From Amborella trichopoda (lineage: Eukaryota; Streptophyta; Magnoliopsida; Amborellales; Amborellaceae), in NCBI RefSeq assembly GCF_000471905.2, contig NW_006500347.1, positions 2,084,614-2,148,613 on the forward strand: a stretch of 64,000 bases of DNA, in the 5' to 3' direction. The position numbers and the translations under genes are program-made. Positions 43,359 to 55,300 of the stretch are shown here, piece after piece. Numbering within the stretch: position 1 is the first letter of the stretch; each line of letters begins with the position of its first letter. The notes under the pieces are model-generated. The model was not told the origin of the DNA. It did no database searches and was given only the letters and a program-made list of their open reading frames with translations.

Positions 43359-44835
43359 GGGGTGGCAATACGTTGGGATTGGGATAGACCAGCCCCAAAC
43401 CGGACCTAGTCCCTACATGGCTGGCCCCACCCCTATGGCCCCTGCCAAGCTGGAGAGGCCTTGGTCCAAGCCCAAACATGGCCCTATCAAGGTTGGACCA
43501 AGCCAGGACATGCCAAATACAATTAGGGCCCATTTGCAATAGAGGAAATCAGGACTTTTGGATATTTGAAATCAAAGAAAATCTATGGATTTGCCATATC
43601 AAGAATTCTTGTCATGGATTTCTCAAAGAAAATCCATTGATTCCTTACAATCATTTCCATGTCCATTATTATGATAACGAAATTTAATAAAGTTTCTCTC
43701 TAAAGTTTTAATATACTTTCTCTCTCTAAACTAAAATTGCAATAGCCTCTCTCTAAAAATTTTGAGATGGCTTCTCTCTAAAATTTGATATGATTTCTCT
43801 CTATAAAATTTTAATGTACTTTATCTCCAAAACTTAAAATTTGAAGTTGTTTCTCTCTCTAAAAATTTGAGATAGTTTCTCTCTCTAACAATTCCAGGTG
43901 CTTTCTCTCTCTAAAACTTATTATAGTTTCTCTCTAAAATTGTAAGATATTTTCTCTATTTAAAACTTAAAATTTGAAATAGTTTTCTCTCTAATAATTT
44001 TTAGATAGTTTTTCTCTAAAATATTTAGGTAGTTTCTCTCCCTAAAATTTGAAATTGTTTTTCTATCTAAAATTTTAAGATACTTTCTATATCGAAACTT
44101 AAAATTTGAGATAATATCTCTCTAAAAGTTTTTAGATAGTTTCTCTCTAAAATATTTAGTTATTTTCTCTATCTAAAATTTCATATAATTACTTCTTAAA
44201 ACTTTAATATGCTTTGTCTCTCTATAACTTAAAACTTGATATATTTTCTCCCTCTAAAATATTGAGATAATTTCTCTCTTTAAAATTTGATATAGTTTCT
44301 CTTTCTAAAATTTGTAATATACTTTCTCTTTTTAAATTTTTTAATATATTTTTCTATCAAAAATTTAAAATTTGAAATAGTTTCTCTCTCTAAAAACTTG
44401 AGATATTTTTTAATATAGTTTTATTTGACTAGGTTTGTTGAGGGTTAAAGAGGGCAACTCTAGATCCCAAAATCCATCATGTAACTTTTATTTGTATGGT
44501 AGATTTCAGTTTGCTATACCCATAGATATAACCCTCTTGGGGTAAACCATGTAAATCTTTATATTTATGGAGCGTATATGTTTCATGCTTTATTTCTCGT
44601 ATTATGGTTTATATTATGTCTATTTTGTTTTTAATTAACTGGATAAGTACATGATCTTGATATAATCCAACTTGTGGGATTCCTGATTCCACATTAAGAG
44701 GGTTATTAAATCCTATCAAAATCTACATGCCTTGGAAAAAAAAAATGGTTTTTGTACGGAAATAAAATCTTGAAAAAATTGAGTGATTTTCTACGGGGAC
44801 AAGGGCCAGGGCCGGACCGGCCCCTTGCCACCCCT
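43359..44835. mobile_element. hAT-like MITE with AGGxTGGCAA termini, copy 2, expanded
   Basis: Starts GGGGTGGCAATACG and ends TTGCCACCCCT, the inverse. The first ~170 bases align with the copy at 51175 (GGAGAGGCCTTGG, CCAAGCCAGGACATGCCAAA). From 43527 the sequences differ; here about 1.2 kb is added, including the CTCTCTAAAATTT minisatellite. Confidence 0.6.
43690..44410. repeat. Minisatellite of TTTCTCTCTCTAAAATTTGA units
   Basis: About 30 imperfect copies of a 22-26 base unit (TTTCTCTCTCTAAAATTTGA plus GATAG), running about 720 bp inside the MITE at 43359-44835. No coding sense. Confidence 0.85.
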
Positions 44836-45032
44836 GCTGCGTGATTCTCAAGCAGAAGGTTTATTTAAAGGCAAAGCGAAAGTTTATGCTTCCTGTTAAG
44901 AGGAAAGCCAGAGCTTACGCTTTATTTGATGGGAAATTAAAGTTTATTCGAGTTTGTCGAAGAGATATGGAGCCTTGTCTAGTTCTATGCTCTACTTGTA
45001 CTGTATGTCTACTCGCTCCGGTAAAACCCAAT

Positions 45033-45115
45033 TTAAGAAAGGGATTGGGGTCGTGGTGATAGTACCTCGACCCTTTAAGAAAGGGATTGGGGTCGTGGTG
45101 ATAGTACCTTGACCC
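45033..45115. repeat. 42-bp direct duplication
   Basis: TTAAGAAAGGGATTGGGGTC followed by GTGGTGATAGTACCT occurs at 45033 and 45075, almost identical. Confidence 0.85.
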
Positions 45116-45484
45116 CTTAGTCTATATATTTGCACTATTTTCAGAGCTTCAAAAGCACAAAAAAAAAAAAAGATTTGCAAGCCATCACAATAAACTTTTT
45201 TTGTTTTTAAAATATATGTTGCCACTTACACCATATTTGTCGTGGCTCATTATTTGACTTATGCCCCTAAATATTGGTTGGCTACTTATAAAAGTGAAGG
45301 AAGAACCTCCGAAGAATAGGAGCGCCGTCGTGTGCTCTTGTAGGAGCACACTGTACAACACTCAAAGGTAAATGACCACTTGTTTTTTTATTTTTAAGGG
45401 TGTGGTTTGTATAAAGTTGGGGCTCTAAACAATCAAAGTCGGGCATACCTTCAAAGAGTATCGAAAGATGATTCAATACCTGAA

Positions 45485-45785
45485 ATATTTGTTATGGCCT
45501 GAAAATTTAATTTCATCTCTAATTATAAAATTTAAAGCTTCAAAAATAGTGCAGATCGAGCAGATCAATGAACACTTGAAATTCTTGAAAATTGACGGTC
45601 TGAAAATGCATTACAACATGCACTATTTCTAAGACTTGAAATCCATATTTCCTCTTGTCCATGCATCTTGAAGTCGAGATGATCAATTTAAGGATTTTTT
45701 AACATTGAAACAAATTCTTCTAGTGAAATTTTTAAGGTACACCTAGATTTGATTGTTTAGAGCATTGGCCTTATATAAACTTTTC
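45485..45785. repeat. Dispersed ~300-bp AT-rich repeat, copy B
   Basis: Partner of 17985-18285 over its whole length; see that entry for shared motifs. Confidence 0.6.
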
Positions 45786-45929
45786 TCTATTTTTAATCTA
45801 AAATTTTGGAAGGCAATTTAGAATCACGAAATTAGCAATTTCAAAAACAAAATAGCTGAGCTCGAAAATACTGAGATCTGATAGTCCAAAAAAGTTGGCT
45901 TGTCTATATGCATTTTAAGACAATGCTTT

Positions 45930-46360
45930 TAAGGATTGTCTACAATATCAAGTTGAATAGCTTCAAGTGAGTCACGGAGTCCAAGAATTATTATTTTTAG
46001 AACTTTGTATATATTCAATGACATTCTTACAACCACCCATTTTGAAATGAGATTGTATACAATGAAACCATTTACCTTTGATACAAGGTGGTCACAATTT
46101 CGTACAACTATTTGATATAAAATTTGATAGCTTGGATGTGTGATAAGGTTCGAGAAAATTTAGTTTGAAATTTGAGCTTGGTCAATGGAATAATTGCAGT
46201 CACTCAATTGCACATCCAATGGTCATGAGTAATATGACCACCTTGTATCAAAGATAAATGGTTCTCATTTTATACTTTCCCTTTTGAAATATAAGAGACA
46301 AGAATGATTGTGACCTCTATGTACAAAAGATAAATGGTTTCCCTTGTAGACAATCCCATC
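45930..46360. mobile_element. Older MITE interrupted by a MULE-like MITE
   Basis: The outer sequence (AGAACTTTGTATATATTCAA ... CACCCATTT before 46040; AAGAGACAAGAATGATTGT, then ACCTCTATGTACAAAA after 46290) matches the uninterrupted element at 55925-56110. Confidence 0.65.
46049..46281. mobile_element. MULE-like MITE, intact 233-bp copy with 9-bp TSD
   Basis: The left end (GAGATTGTATACAATGAAAC) and the inverted right end (GGGAAAGTATAAAATGAGAA) continue into shared CCATTTAxCTTTGATACAAG and GTGGTCA. The arms are about 42 bp. Flanking direct repeats are TTTTGAAAT at 46040-46048 and 46282-46290, a perfect 9-bp target duplication as made by Mutator-like transposases. Same family as 28708-31044. 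Confidence 0.88.
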
Positions 46361-47003
46361 ATTTTTGGCATATATAATTATTTTCGTTTTTTTTTTTTTC
46401 GTTTTCTTAATTTTTTTGAAGTTGATACCTAGGTTGATAGGTCTTATACCTGAGATTTTGGGTATGAAAATTAAGTCTTTTTTACCAAAGGGAGTGAACA
46501 TACAATATGCTGCTTAGGACCATATAAACTTTTGGCTAAAAAAGAAAAAGTAACTGGGAAATCATCTTTTTGGCTCCCTTATCTTCTCACTAAGACCATC
46601 TTCCCTTTGTGCTTCTTCACCATTGAGAGGCTTTTCGCTTGAGTACCTCATCCTTCAATTTCCCTCCTTCCCTCCGACCTTCTCTCCTTCCCAATTCAAT
46701 AAACATATATGCTTTGTTATGAGATCTTGTCCTCTCTCTCCTTCTAAATAATCCAAACCTTATTGCATTTGTTTCTGTGGAGCTCTTTTTGCTGGTTCCT
46801 ATCATCAGTTTCACTAAATATCTCCACCAATTGTCCTTCTCTATCAGCCTCATCTACCCATTTATTCTCTTCACTTTTTCAGTCTAGTAATTTACCAAAA
46901 ACATTTCGTCTACCCACCCTTTCCTGTCCCCCCCTCCCTCCCCCCCCTCTTTTCCTTGTTCCAATTTGCCTTCTCTCCTCTCCTCTCTCTCTCCTCTCTG
47001 TCT

Positions 47004-47283
47004 NNNNNNNNNNNNNNNNNNNNNNNNNNNNNNNNNNNNNNNNNNNNNNNNNNNNNNNNNNNNNNNNNNNNNNNNNNNNNNNNNNNNNNNNNNNNNNNNN
47101 NNNNNNNNNNNNNNNNNNNNNNNNNNNNNNNNNNNNNNNNNNNNNNNNNNNNNNNNNNNNNNNNNNNNNNNNNNNNNNNNNNNNNNNNNNNNNNNNNNNN
47201 NNNNNNNNNNNNNNNNNNNNNNNNNNNNNNNNNNNNNNNNNNNNNNNNNNNNNNNNNNNNNNNNNNNNNNNNNNNNNNNNNNN
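47004..47283. other. Assembly gap of 280 N
   Basis: The gap follows a CT-rich tract and removes the start of the resistance-gene N-terminal coiled coil. Confidence 0.99.
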
Positions 47284-50015
47284 ACAGAGAATGTTAAGAA
47301 GCTCGAGAGAGCCACAAACAAATCTGAAGGCAAAGAGGGATGACATACAGCATGAGATTGACGCAGCGGGGAGGAAGGACGAAGTCCTCACTGATGCAGC
47401 GACGAATTGGCTCACAGCAGTTGGTGAAATCGAAACAAAAGTAGCTCTACTAGAAGAGGAGTATAAAACTGGAAATACATGTCTAGGAGGGTTGTGTGTA
47501 AATTGTTGGTAATGCTATGGACTCAGCCAGAGGGCAGCAAAACTTAAGGGAGAGGTTGATGAGAGGCATGTAGCTGAATTTGAATCAACAAAAACAGCTC
47601 CACTAGAGAGCGTGAGAGAGATGGAGGCCCCAACCATAGAGGACCAACCCAGTGTTCGAGAGATGTTGCAGAAGGCAATTGATTGCATATGTGACCCAGG
47701 TTATGGTATCATCGGAGTCTATGGCATGGGAGGCGTTGGAAAGACAACTCTGATGGCAAAAGTCAATAATCACTTCAAATCAAATCCTTATTTTTACATT
47801 GCGATCGTGGTTACGGTATCTGCCTCTCCGGATGTAACAAAGATACAAAAGAGGTTAGGAGAGCGCTTGGGCTTGCATTTATCAAGCTATGATGGGGATG
47901 CAGCAGGAGAGAAGCTGTTGGATGCTCTAAGGAGGAAGAAGTATCCAGTAATCTTGGATGACTTATGGCATGACCTGAAACTCGAGGACATAGGAATCCC
48001 TCAACCCAAAAATGATAGTGGGTGCAACATTCTGGTGTGCAGCCGGAATCGAGATGTATGTACCAACATGGGAGCTCAAATCACATTAGCAGTAAAGAAA
48101 TTATCAGACTTGGAGGCTTGGACCCTGTTCATTGCAAAAGCCGGTCATCATGTAACTTCCCCATCAATAAAACCCCATGCTAAAATTGTTGCCAGAAAGT
48201 GCGAGGGCATACCCCTGGCCATCGTCACTGTTGCACATGCTATGGCGAACCAACACACAGTGGGGGAATGGGAGGATGCTGTAAGAGAATTGAACCAATC
48301 AGCAGCAAGCCTTCGAGGTATGAAGGAAAAAGTATTTGATTCTTTAAAGTTTAGTTATGATAGACTGGAAAATGATATGTACAGATCTTGCTTATGTCCT
48401 GAGGACTGTTCAATTAACCAAGATCACTTAGCAATTCATTGCATTCGAGAAGGACTAGTCGATAGTCTGGGTAGTTTGAAAGCCACTAGGAATAAAGTTG
48501 CTACATTGGTCGGGAGTCTCAAATCTGGGTGCATGCTTGAAAACGGGGAAAGAGAAGGTGAAGTGAGGACGCACGATATGATGCGCGAGCTAGCACTGTG
48601 GATCACCTCTCTTGAGTCAAAAGATAGCCCTAACTTCTTGGTTCAAGCCGGAGCTTCATTAAGGGAGGCGCCAGAAGCTACAAAGTGGGAAGAAGCAGAC
48701 AAAATTTCACTAATGGAAAATGAAGTAGAGGTGCTCCCTGAATTGCCACAGGGTTGCCCAAAACTAGCTACCTTATTGCTGGATAGAAACAGAATTCTTA
48801 AGGCCATCCCTTCAAGAAGTTTCTTTGAGCACATGGATCGCCTTTGCGTTCTGAATCTTAGTTGGACAACAATTGAATCCCTGCCGCATTCCCTATCATG
48901 TTTAGTAAAACTCCGTGTGCTCATATTAAGATCCTGCAATTCACTAAGCGGGTTACCACCAATTGGAGGGCTCCAACAACTCCAGTTTTTGGACCTGCAT
49001 AATTGTCAGGAAATGGAGAACATGCCTGATGGGATGGGAGATTTGAGTAAGTTAAGATACTTAAATTTGAGTAACACGTGGTTAAGAATTCCAGGAGGGG
49101 TATTTTCTCGTTTGATTTAGTTAGAGGAGATAGACCTGGGATATGCTGTAGGTATAAAATGGAGACTGGATGATGATGATGGGGAAGGAGATGGGAGTGG
49201 GTCCAAGGGAGAAGGCTTCATTGATATTAGGGAGTTGATCAAATTAAACCATTTGAGCAGGCTTAGCATTGATCTAAAAAATGTTACAATTTCAGATTGG
49301 TTCAAGCCTTTAGCCAGGATCATGGAGAAACTGCTCTTGTATGACTGCAAGGTTTAAACAATGGATGCCCTAACTGCTTTGGATGAGTCCCAATGTCTAT
49401 CCACATTATTCATCTCGCATTGTGAGGATGTGAGGCGGGTACCAACTCGCATCTCAAATATTCTATTCATAGAAAGTTGTGAGGAATTGGAGCATGTGGT
49501 GGTTGGAGAGGATGCCAAAGATGACTCCTTGCAAAGCTTGAACGAGTTGTCGCTTCAATTTTTTCCTAAACTAGATGCGATATGCGTCGGAGTCCCACCA
49601 CCGCATTGCTTCAGTAACCTAAGGAAAATAGAGATATGGAAGTGTGATAGATTGAAGGTGGTGTTTAACAAAGGCATGGCACGACATCTCGACAACTTGG
49701 AGGAGATCAATGTTTGGGATTGTTGTGGAGTGGAGGAGGTGCTTGATGATGACAAAGAAGCAGAAGACGACGGATCATCTTTGTTTTTAACTCTACCTAA
49801 GCTAAGAAGATTGCGGCTACGTGATCTACCGCAACTGTGCAGTATATGCAGCAAACATGTATTTGCATTGCCCATTGATTCAAAATGTGGAGGTAGTGGA
49901 ATGCCTGCAGTTAAAGAAGGAGCCACTTAGAGTCTGCAATGCACTTGGATTACTTTTCATTACAGGAGAGGATTGGGATGGAGAGGTGGTTGAGGGCGAG
50001 CAATCATTCAAATGA
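47284..50015 (+). pseudogene. CC-NBS-LRR disease resistance gene (RPS2/RPS5 type), disrupted
   Basis: Intracellular immune receptor family. In order: coiled-coil remnant (NVKKLERATNK; IQHEIDAAGRKDEVLTDA), P-loop GVYGMGGVGKTTL (about 47725), RNBS-A (VVTVSASPDVTKIQKRLG), kinase-2 (YPVILDDLW), RNBS-B (CNILVCSRNRDVC), GLPL box (CEGIPLAIVTVA), RNBS-D (SCLCPEDCSI), MHD-like THDMMRELALWI, then leucine-rich repeats to the end (MDRLCVLNLSWTTIESLP). It is intronless as usual for this class. Lesions: a one-base shift near 47320; TAA 47510-47512; TAG 49118-49120; TAA 49355-49357; a shift near 49870 after which the expected C-terminus (VEVVECLQLKK) continues in another frame to 50015. The three stops lie in otherwise continuous homologous frame, so this is a pseudogene. 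The NB-ARC frame from 47612 to 49117 is open, so a truncated product is conceivable. Confidence 0.9.
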
Positions 50016-50222
50016 GGCAGCCAAGCAAAATGCAGGGAGGGCGATTTGAGGACCCAACAATCCTCCTTAAATTTTTGTTGGTAACCATCCTCACTCCTAT
50101 TTTTGTTGAGAAATTAAACTCCTTTCTTAGGTGTTTGAAAAGTTTGCTCAAGGGATAACCATTTCCTCAATATGGAAAGGAGGTTTTCACCACTTTAAAG
50201 TTAGTCCTAATTTAAAGTTAAA

Positions 50223-51345
50223 TGGTACAAGGGATTTCAGCATGCAGAGCATTAGATTAGCTGCTGATTTCAAGTGAGGCTTCAGTAAAACTGTTCTATG
50301 TGAACAGAAAAGTATGAAGAATATTTATAATGTATACTTCTCAGTCTGACAGCCCTCAGGAAAGTATACATATTCTCAACAATGGATGTCTGGTTTTTAT
50401 CCAAAGCGAAAATAGTATGAGATTTCTCTAGATGTTTTCGGAAAATTGTATGTGCATTTCTCTGTTTCTTTCTAGAATTTCATATTTGTTTTCCTTTTGT
50501 TTTTCCATAATTGTCCATATTCTAAGACAAGGCAAAGCCCCTCTTGAAATCACCCATAACTCTATAACAACTGCATTGCAATGTCCGTAATTAATAATGT
50601 ATACCCAAAGAACTGGGCAAATGACCAATAATTTAGTAGGGAACTCATTTCTTCTTAGTTCATCAAAATAAAGCTTACTGGATAAAAGGCCCCCTCATTT
50701 TTTTATTGTAATAAAAACTGCATTGAAGTTGAGTCGATCAGTGGCATTCGATAACTGGTCGATGTTTGCGGGATAGAACAGTGGTGGAGAAAATACTGAA
50801 ACTTTTGAAGTGATAAATGGGTTTCAAACTCCTTTTTGGGCAACATTGCATTTAGTAGCAGCAGTCTAATAATAGGGGAAATAATCATAATACACTTTAC
50901 TTTTCAACAATTTAACAGTTAGACCATTTTTCAATTATTCCAACTCATCTTCATTTGTATTTTGATGGTTATTTTGCAATTAAATTAGAAGATGTGGATA
51001 AAATGTTAAATATTTGTCTTGGGTGTATTTTGATAATTAAAAAATTCTATTAAAAATGTTAAGTCTCTTAAATACAAGGTCCACACGTGGCGTGCACATC
51101 TTGTGTATCATTTTGTATTTCATACTTAGATATGAACCTATTGTCTCAATTCTTTTCAAGACAGGTTACTAGTAAGGGTGGCAACGGGCCAGGACTGGGA
51201 TAGGCTAGCACCCTAGTCCTAGCCTAGACCTAGTCCATAAAGGGTTGGCGATCCCGGATCGTCCGTGCCAGTCTGGAGAGGCCTTGGCCAATGCCCAAAC
51301 CAGCCTTTCAAGGCTGGGCCAAGCCAGGACATGCCAAATACAATA
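50223..51345. repeat. Segmental duplication, copy 2
   Basis: Second copy of the CAF 3' flank (40947-43535), without the Copia insertion, directly downstream of the resistance pseudogene. Confidence 0.85.
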
Positions 51346-51498
51346 AAAGTAAACCAAAAGAAAGCAGTAAGGGAGAAAGAAAGGCGGGCCAGGCCGAACT
51401 AGGCCGGTAGAGTCACAAACTCTTGGTCACATTTTGTAGCCCAAACCCTAGTTTTTTATGATGGGCCGGGCTGGGCCAATCGGCCCATTGCCAGCCCT
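51175..51498. mobile_element. hAT-like MITE with AGGxTGGCAA termini, copy 3
   Basis: 324 bp, starts AGGGTGGCAACGGGCC and ends GGCCCATTGCCAGCCCT, the inverse. It occupies the same relative place in the duplication as the copy at 43359, so it was there before the duplication. Confidence 0.65.
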
Positions 51499-51794
51499 AT
51501 GATTATATCGCAGTTATTTCTCGTTGGCAGAAAACGTTGCAAAATAACTCTTGGGCTCATTTTGTATATCCTGTTTCCTAGCAATAGCCAAAAAAAAACT
51601 AGTGCATGTTCTTGAGCGGATAGGGCCCGGCTTGGCATCATCACGTAAAGTGAGAGAAATGGAAACCTGCTCAGATGACTACTAATAGCCTTGTTTTGGA
51701 TTTAGGAATTTAAAAAGAAAAAATAAGAAAAGAAAACATTTTACTTGAGCTTTTAAAAACCGATAATATTCCATGATTAGTACCCCAAGTGTAC

Positions 51795-51995
51795 TCGGAA
51801 GGTATAATTACTCTTGTCTGTCAGATTTCAAATTGGATGGTTGTAAGAGTCATTGACTAGACTCGAAGTTTAAAAAAAAATGCTCAAACCTCGTAAAATA
51901 TCTCAAGCCATCTAATTTGGCATCTAGTGGCTCGAAGCAATTGTGACTTGCTTGAAACAAAGATAAATGGTCTCATAATACATAATACATAATCC
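51795..51995. mobile_element. Degenerate MITE related to the MULE-like family
   Basis: The right arm (CAAAGATAAATGGTCTCATA) matches the family end. The interior shares TTTCAAATTGGATGG with 55965 and TGAAATTGGATGG with 28760. The left end is diverged and no clear target duplication is seen. Confidence 0.5.
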
Positions 51996-52326
51996 CTTTA
52001 TTTATTATGGGCAAGGTTATGGTCAAGCCATTGACTCATCTATGAACATGCGTCTCCTCTCCTAAATTCATCTTAGAGATGATTCTTGGATCCATCAGTT
52101 TGTGTCCTCACTCCAAAATCCATCTTAGAAATGGAACTTGGATCTAAAAATTTATAGATTGAGAATCTCAACATTGCTGAAAAAGAATATTAAAAATAAA
52201 TAAATAAATAATTTAATTTTTTTTTATGATTTAACATTGTTTTGCCATTTATTATTATTGAATGATACATCAAGCTGGGGCCTAAAAGTTGACTTATGTA
52301 AAAATTGTTCTGCAGAGCCAAGTAAC

Positions 52327-55300
52327 CAGCGATTTGAAAAGCAGACCGCCCAGCACTTGGGTGACCGCCTAGGCGGTCCAAGAGGCCTGGGCACAATCAA
52401 AGTTAGTGATTTTTTTATTGCTTGTATAAGTTGTATTATTTTGAGAAGTCTTCTTCGGGATCTAATCGAAGTGGTGATCCGGGTTGGAAATATGGCTACA
52501 ACCCGAATCCTTTGGATTAAAATTGCATAAGATGTAAGTTTTGTGAAAAAGATACAAAAGGGGGCATAAACCAGTTAACGATGAGACAAACAATTTTCTG
52601 AGTCTTGTAAAAATGAAAAGAGATGAGAGACATGCATCCATAGCAGAGATTAAGTATGGGGTTCAGGTTAGTTATGATGATGATGATAGTGATGAAGACG
52701 GAGAGGGATGTCAAGAGGTAGAGCAACAGTCCATGATTAGGGGGAAGGGAAAGGGAGTTGTAATTGCTTCTGGGAGTTCGGGGCTTAAGAAGCCTTGGGT
52801 TAGAGGCCCTATGGATTGTTTTTTTCCCCGGCCTAACTTTGAGGTTGCAGGGGAGAAAACAAAGAAACAAGCTGCCATTGAAAATAGAATCAAGAAGGAA
52901 GAGAGAGATAGAACTGTTTTTTATGTTATTACACAGTTTTATGAGGCAAGCATTCCTTTCAACGCTGCTCTCCTAAGCAGCTTCTACGTCTTGATAGAAA
53001 CAATTGGCTAATTTGGGCATGGGATAAAACCCCAACCCCATATGAGCTTTCAGAACCTCTTTTGAAAAAAGCGGTGAGTATCACTTTTATAGGGTATTTT
53101 TCGACACTTGTATCCCCGATACAAATAAGTGTGTAGATGTACTAGTCCCTGATCCGGATATTATATGTGCTAATGAGCAAATAAATTACAAGTGCGCATT
53201 AAAGTCTTTTGGGATTCTAATGGCGATGAGGCAAAAGACCAAAATTAATCCAGGTAAAAATATTTTTTAGTTCATCAAGTTCAAGTAATCAAGTTTCATT
53301 TCTATAATTCTATTATTTATTTATTCTACATCTTTGCAGCCAATTGGTGGAACCAACAGGGACGTAGTACTCCAAATTTACAAGAATTAGCCGTTTGAAT
53401 CATAAACCTGACCACTACCTCATCCCGTTGTGAGCAGAATTGGAGTACTTTAAATATGGTAATTTATATTAGTAATTTAATACTTGAATAGTTATTAGTT
53501 TTGTAATATTACTATTATATATTTAATTATGGGTGCGGTTGGCATACTGATGCATCCGTAGCTGTAGATGTAAGGTTGAAGCAATCTCCACCATTCAAGC
53601 ATTTCAATGACGGAGATTGCATACTAAGACCAAGGGGAAGACCGGTGCCCTAGTTTCCTTCCCTCTACCCATTAACTAGAGAGAGAAAAAGAGGAGCACT
53701 TGGGCTTTAGTAGAAAGAGAAAAGGCTTGATATGTATTTTCTCTCAGATCTGCATCCATCTTTGTTTTAGATTACAAAAGTAACAGAGAAAAGGTCTAGA
53801 GAGAGAAAGTTCTAGAGAGAGAACGAGTATATGGTGAGCGAAAGGGCGAAGAGGTGCGGAGTGCTCAATTTTTTTTTGCTGCACTCTTCCGCCATTGTGG
53901 CTTAATTTTCTCAGCAATTTCGTTGAATTTCAGTGGTTTTAGCATGCATTCTGCAATGGTTGAAGAAGGTTTGGAGAGGGGATCTAATGGCGAGGCCTGT
54001 GAATTTGAGGAGGAAGAAACCAGTGAAGAAGAGGAGCTTTTTGATCTACCGAGGCACCAAGGTGGTGGTCACCGATAACAATCGCACCAAATATGTGTTG
54101 TGGGTCTTCAAGGTGCGGTGAAAAATCCAGTTGGTCTTGGTGGATGGATTTGGCTTGTTCTTGGCAATGGCATGGAGGTGATGTTGCAGAGAAATGCCTC
54201 GAGAGTTATTGATGCCCCATTGGTCATGAACCAGAGAAAAGGCCTGGTATTCTTTATGAAAACCATTCTGGATTCTGAACTCTCCTGGTATTCTTTATAA
54301 TAAGCCAAGCCCGTGAACTGATAGGGACCTCCAAAACCGTCAGTGATTTTCGCAATAGGTATTGGAAAACCCAAAGCCCAAACCAGAAACCACAAAAACA
54401 TGGGTCTTTTTTTATTATTTCTATACGAATGGGGCCTATACAAAACCGCCATGGACTTTGTAATGAGAGTAGAAAAGGTACGGTGTTTTCTTTGGACAGG
54501 GTACCTGGAATCAGAGAGAAAGGGAGCCAAAGAAACCACCAAAAAATGGCTTTTAAAAACCACTAAAGAGCTTTCATCTGAAAAAGTTTCCACTTTTCAC
54601 AGTTTATATTAATGATCAAGGCTAATACGAAAGAACCATGCGCTGCAAAACCACCATGGTTTTGATGAGAGAGAGTGTGGTGTACCGTGCAGAGAGAGAG
54701 AGAGAGAGAGGCACAACTGGAAGGGTAACCGGTTGCTTCCAGTTGGAAGTATTGGTATACCACATTCAAATGCGAAATCTGAACCGTCCAAAATATTGGA
54801 CGGTTTATAAGGCTGCATCCTTAGCTATTGACATAAAGATGCAACTGTATATAAACTTTCCCTTCAATTATTTACATTAATTAGTTGTATTTGATTTTGT
54901 TAGATTCATACAAAAAAAATAACAAACTTGAATAAAAAAGGCTTAATGACCTAGCCTATGTTAAGTATAATCGATTTTTGAATGACAGGTTTGCTAAGAG
55001 AGAAAAAAGAGGCGTCCTCAGATCAAAAAATATGAATATAAAAAAATACGGGTAATGCTATAAAGTGGTTGATTGATGATGATGAGGGCAAAAGACATGA
55101 AAGATTGACATGGGACATAGTCATGAATGTCTCAGGGACATCAGTCGACCCTCGTAGGGCCACTAGATCTTCACAGATGACGAAGGTGGAAGAAGAGGAG
55201 GAAGCAAAGGCAAATTCAAAAGAGACAAAGGAGGAAGAATATTATGTTAAAGAGGGAGATGATGACAGTGATGATGGCATCGACTCCGATGCATATGATG

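Larger units (their letters stand above)
40947..43535. repeat. Segmental duplication, copy 1 (3' flank of CAF pseudogene)
   Basis: 40947-41900 and 43256-43535 align in order with 50223-51345. Shared blocks include CAAGGGATTTCAGCATGCAG, AAAACTGTTCTATGTGA, CAGCCCTCAGGAAAGTATAC, GTATGAGATTTCTCTAG, CATTTCTTCTTAGTTC, GTCTAATAATAGGGGAAA and ATTTTGTATTTCATACTTAG. The gap in this copy is filled by a Copia remnant. Confidence 0.85.

Noticed and set aside
46763..47512. 249-residue open frame across the N gap
   Set aside because: Most of it is undetermined bases and the left part is proline/leucine-rich low-complexity sequence; only the right part belongs to the resistance pseudogene.
54108..54593. 161-residue open frame on the - strand inside the hAT insertion
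   Set aside because: No recognisable domain or splice context; no homology I can name, and it lies in transposon-derived DNA.
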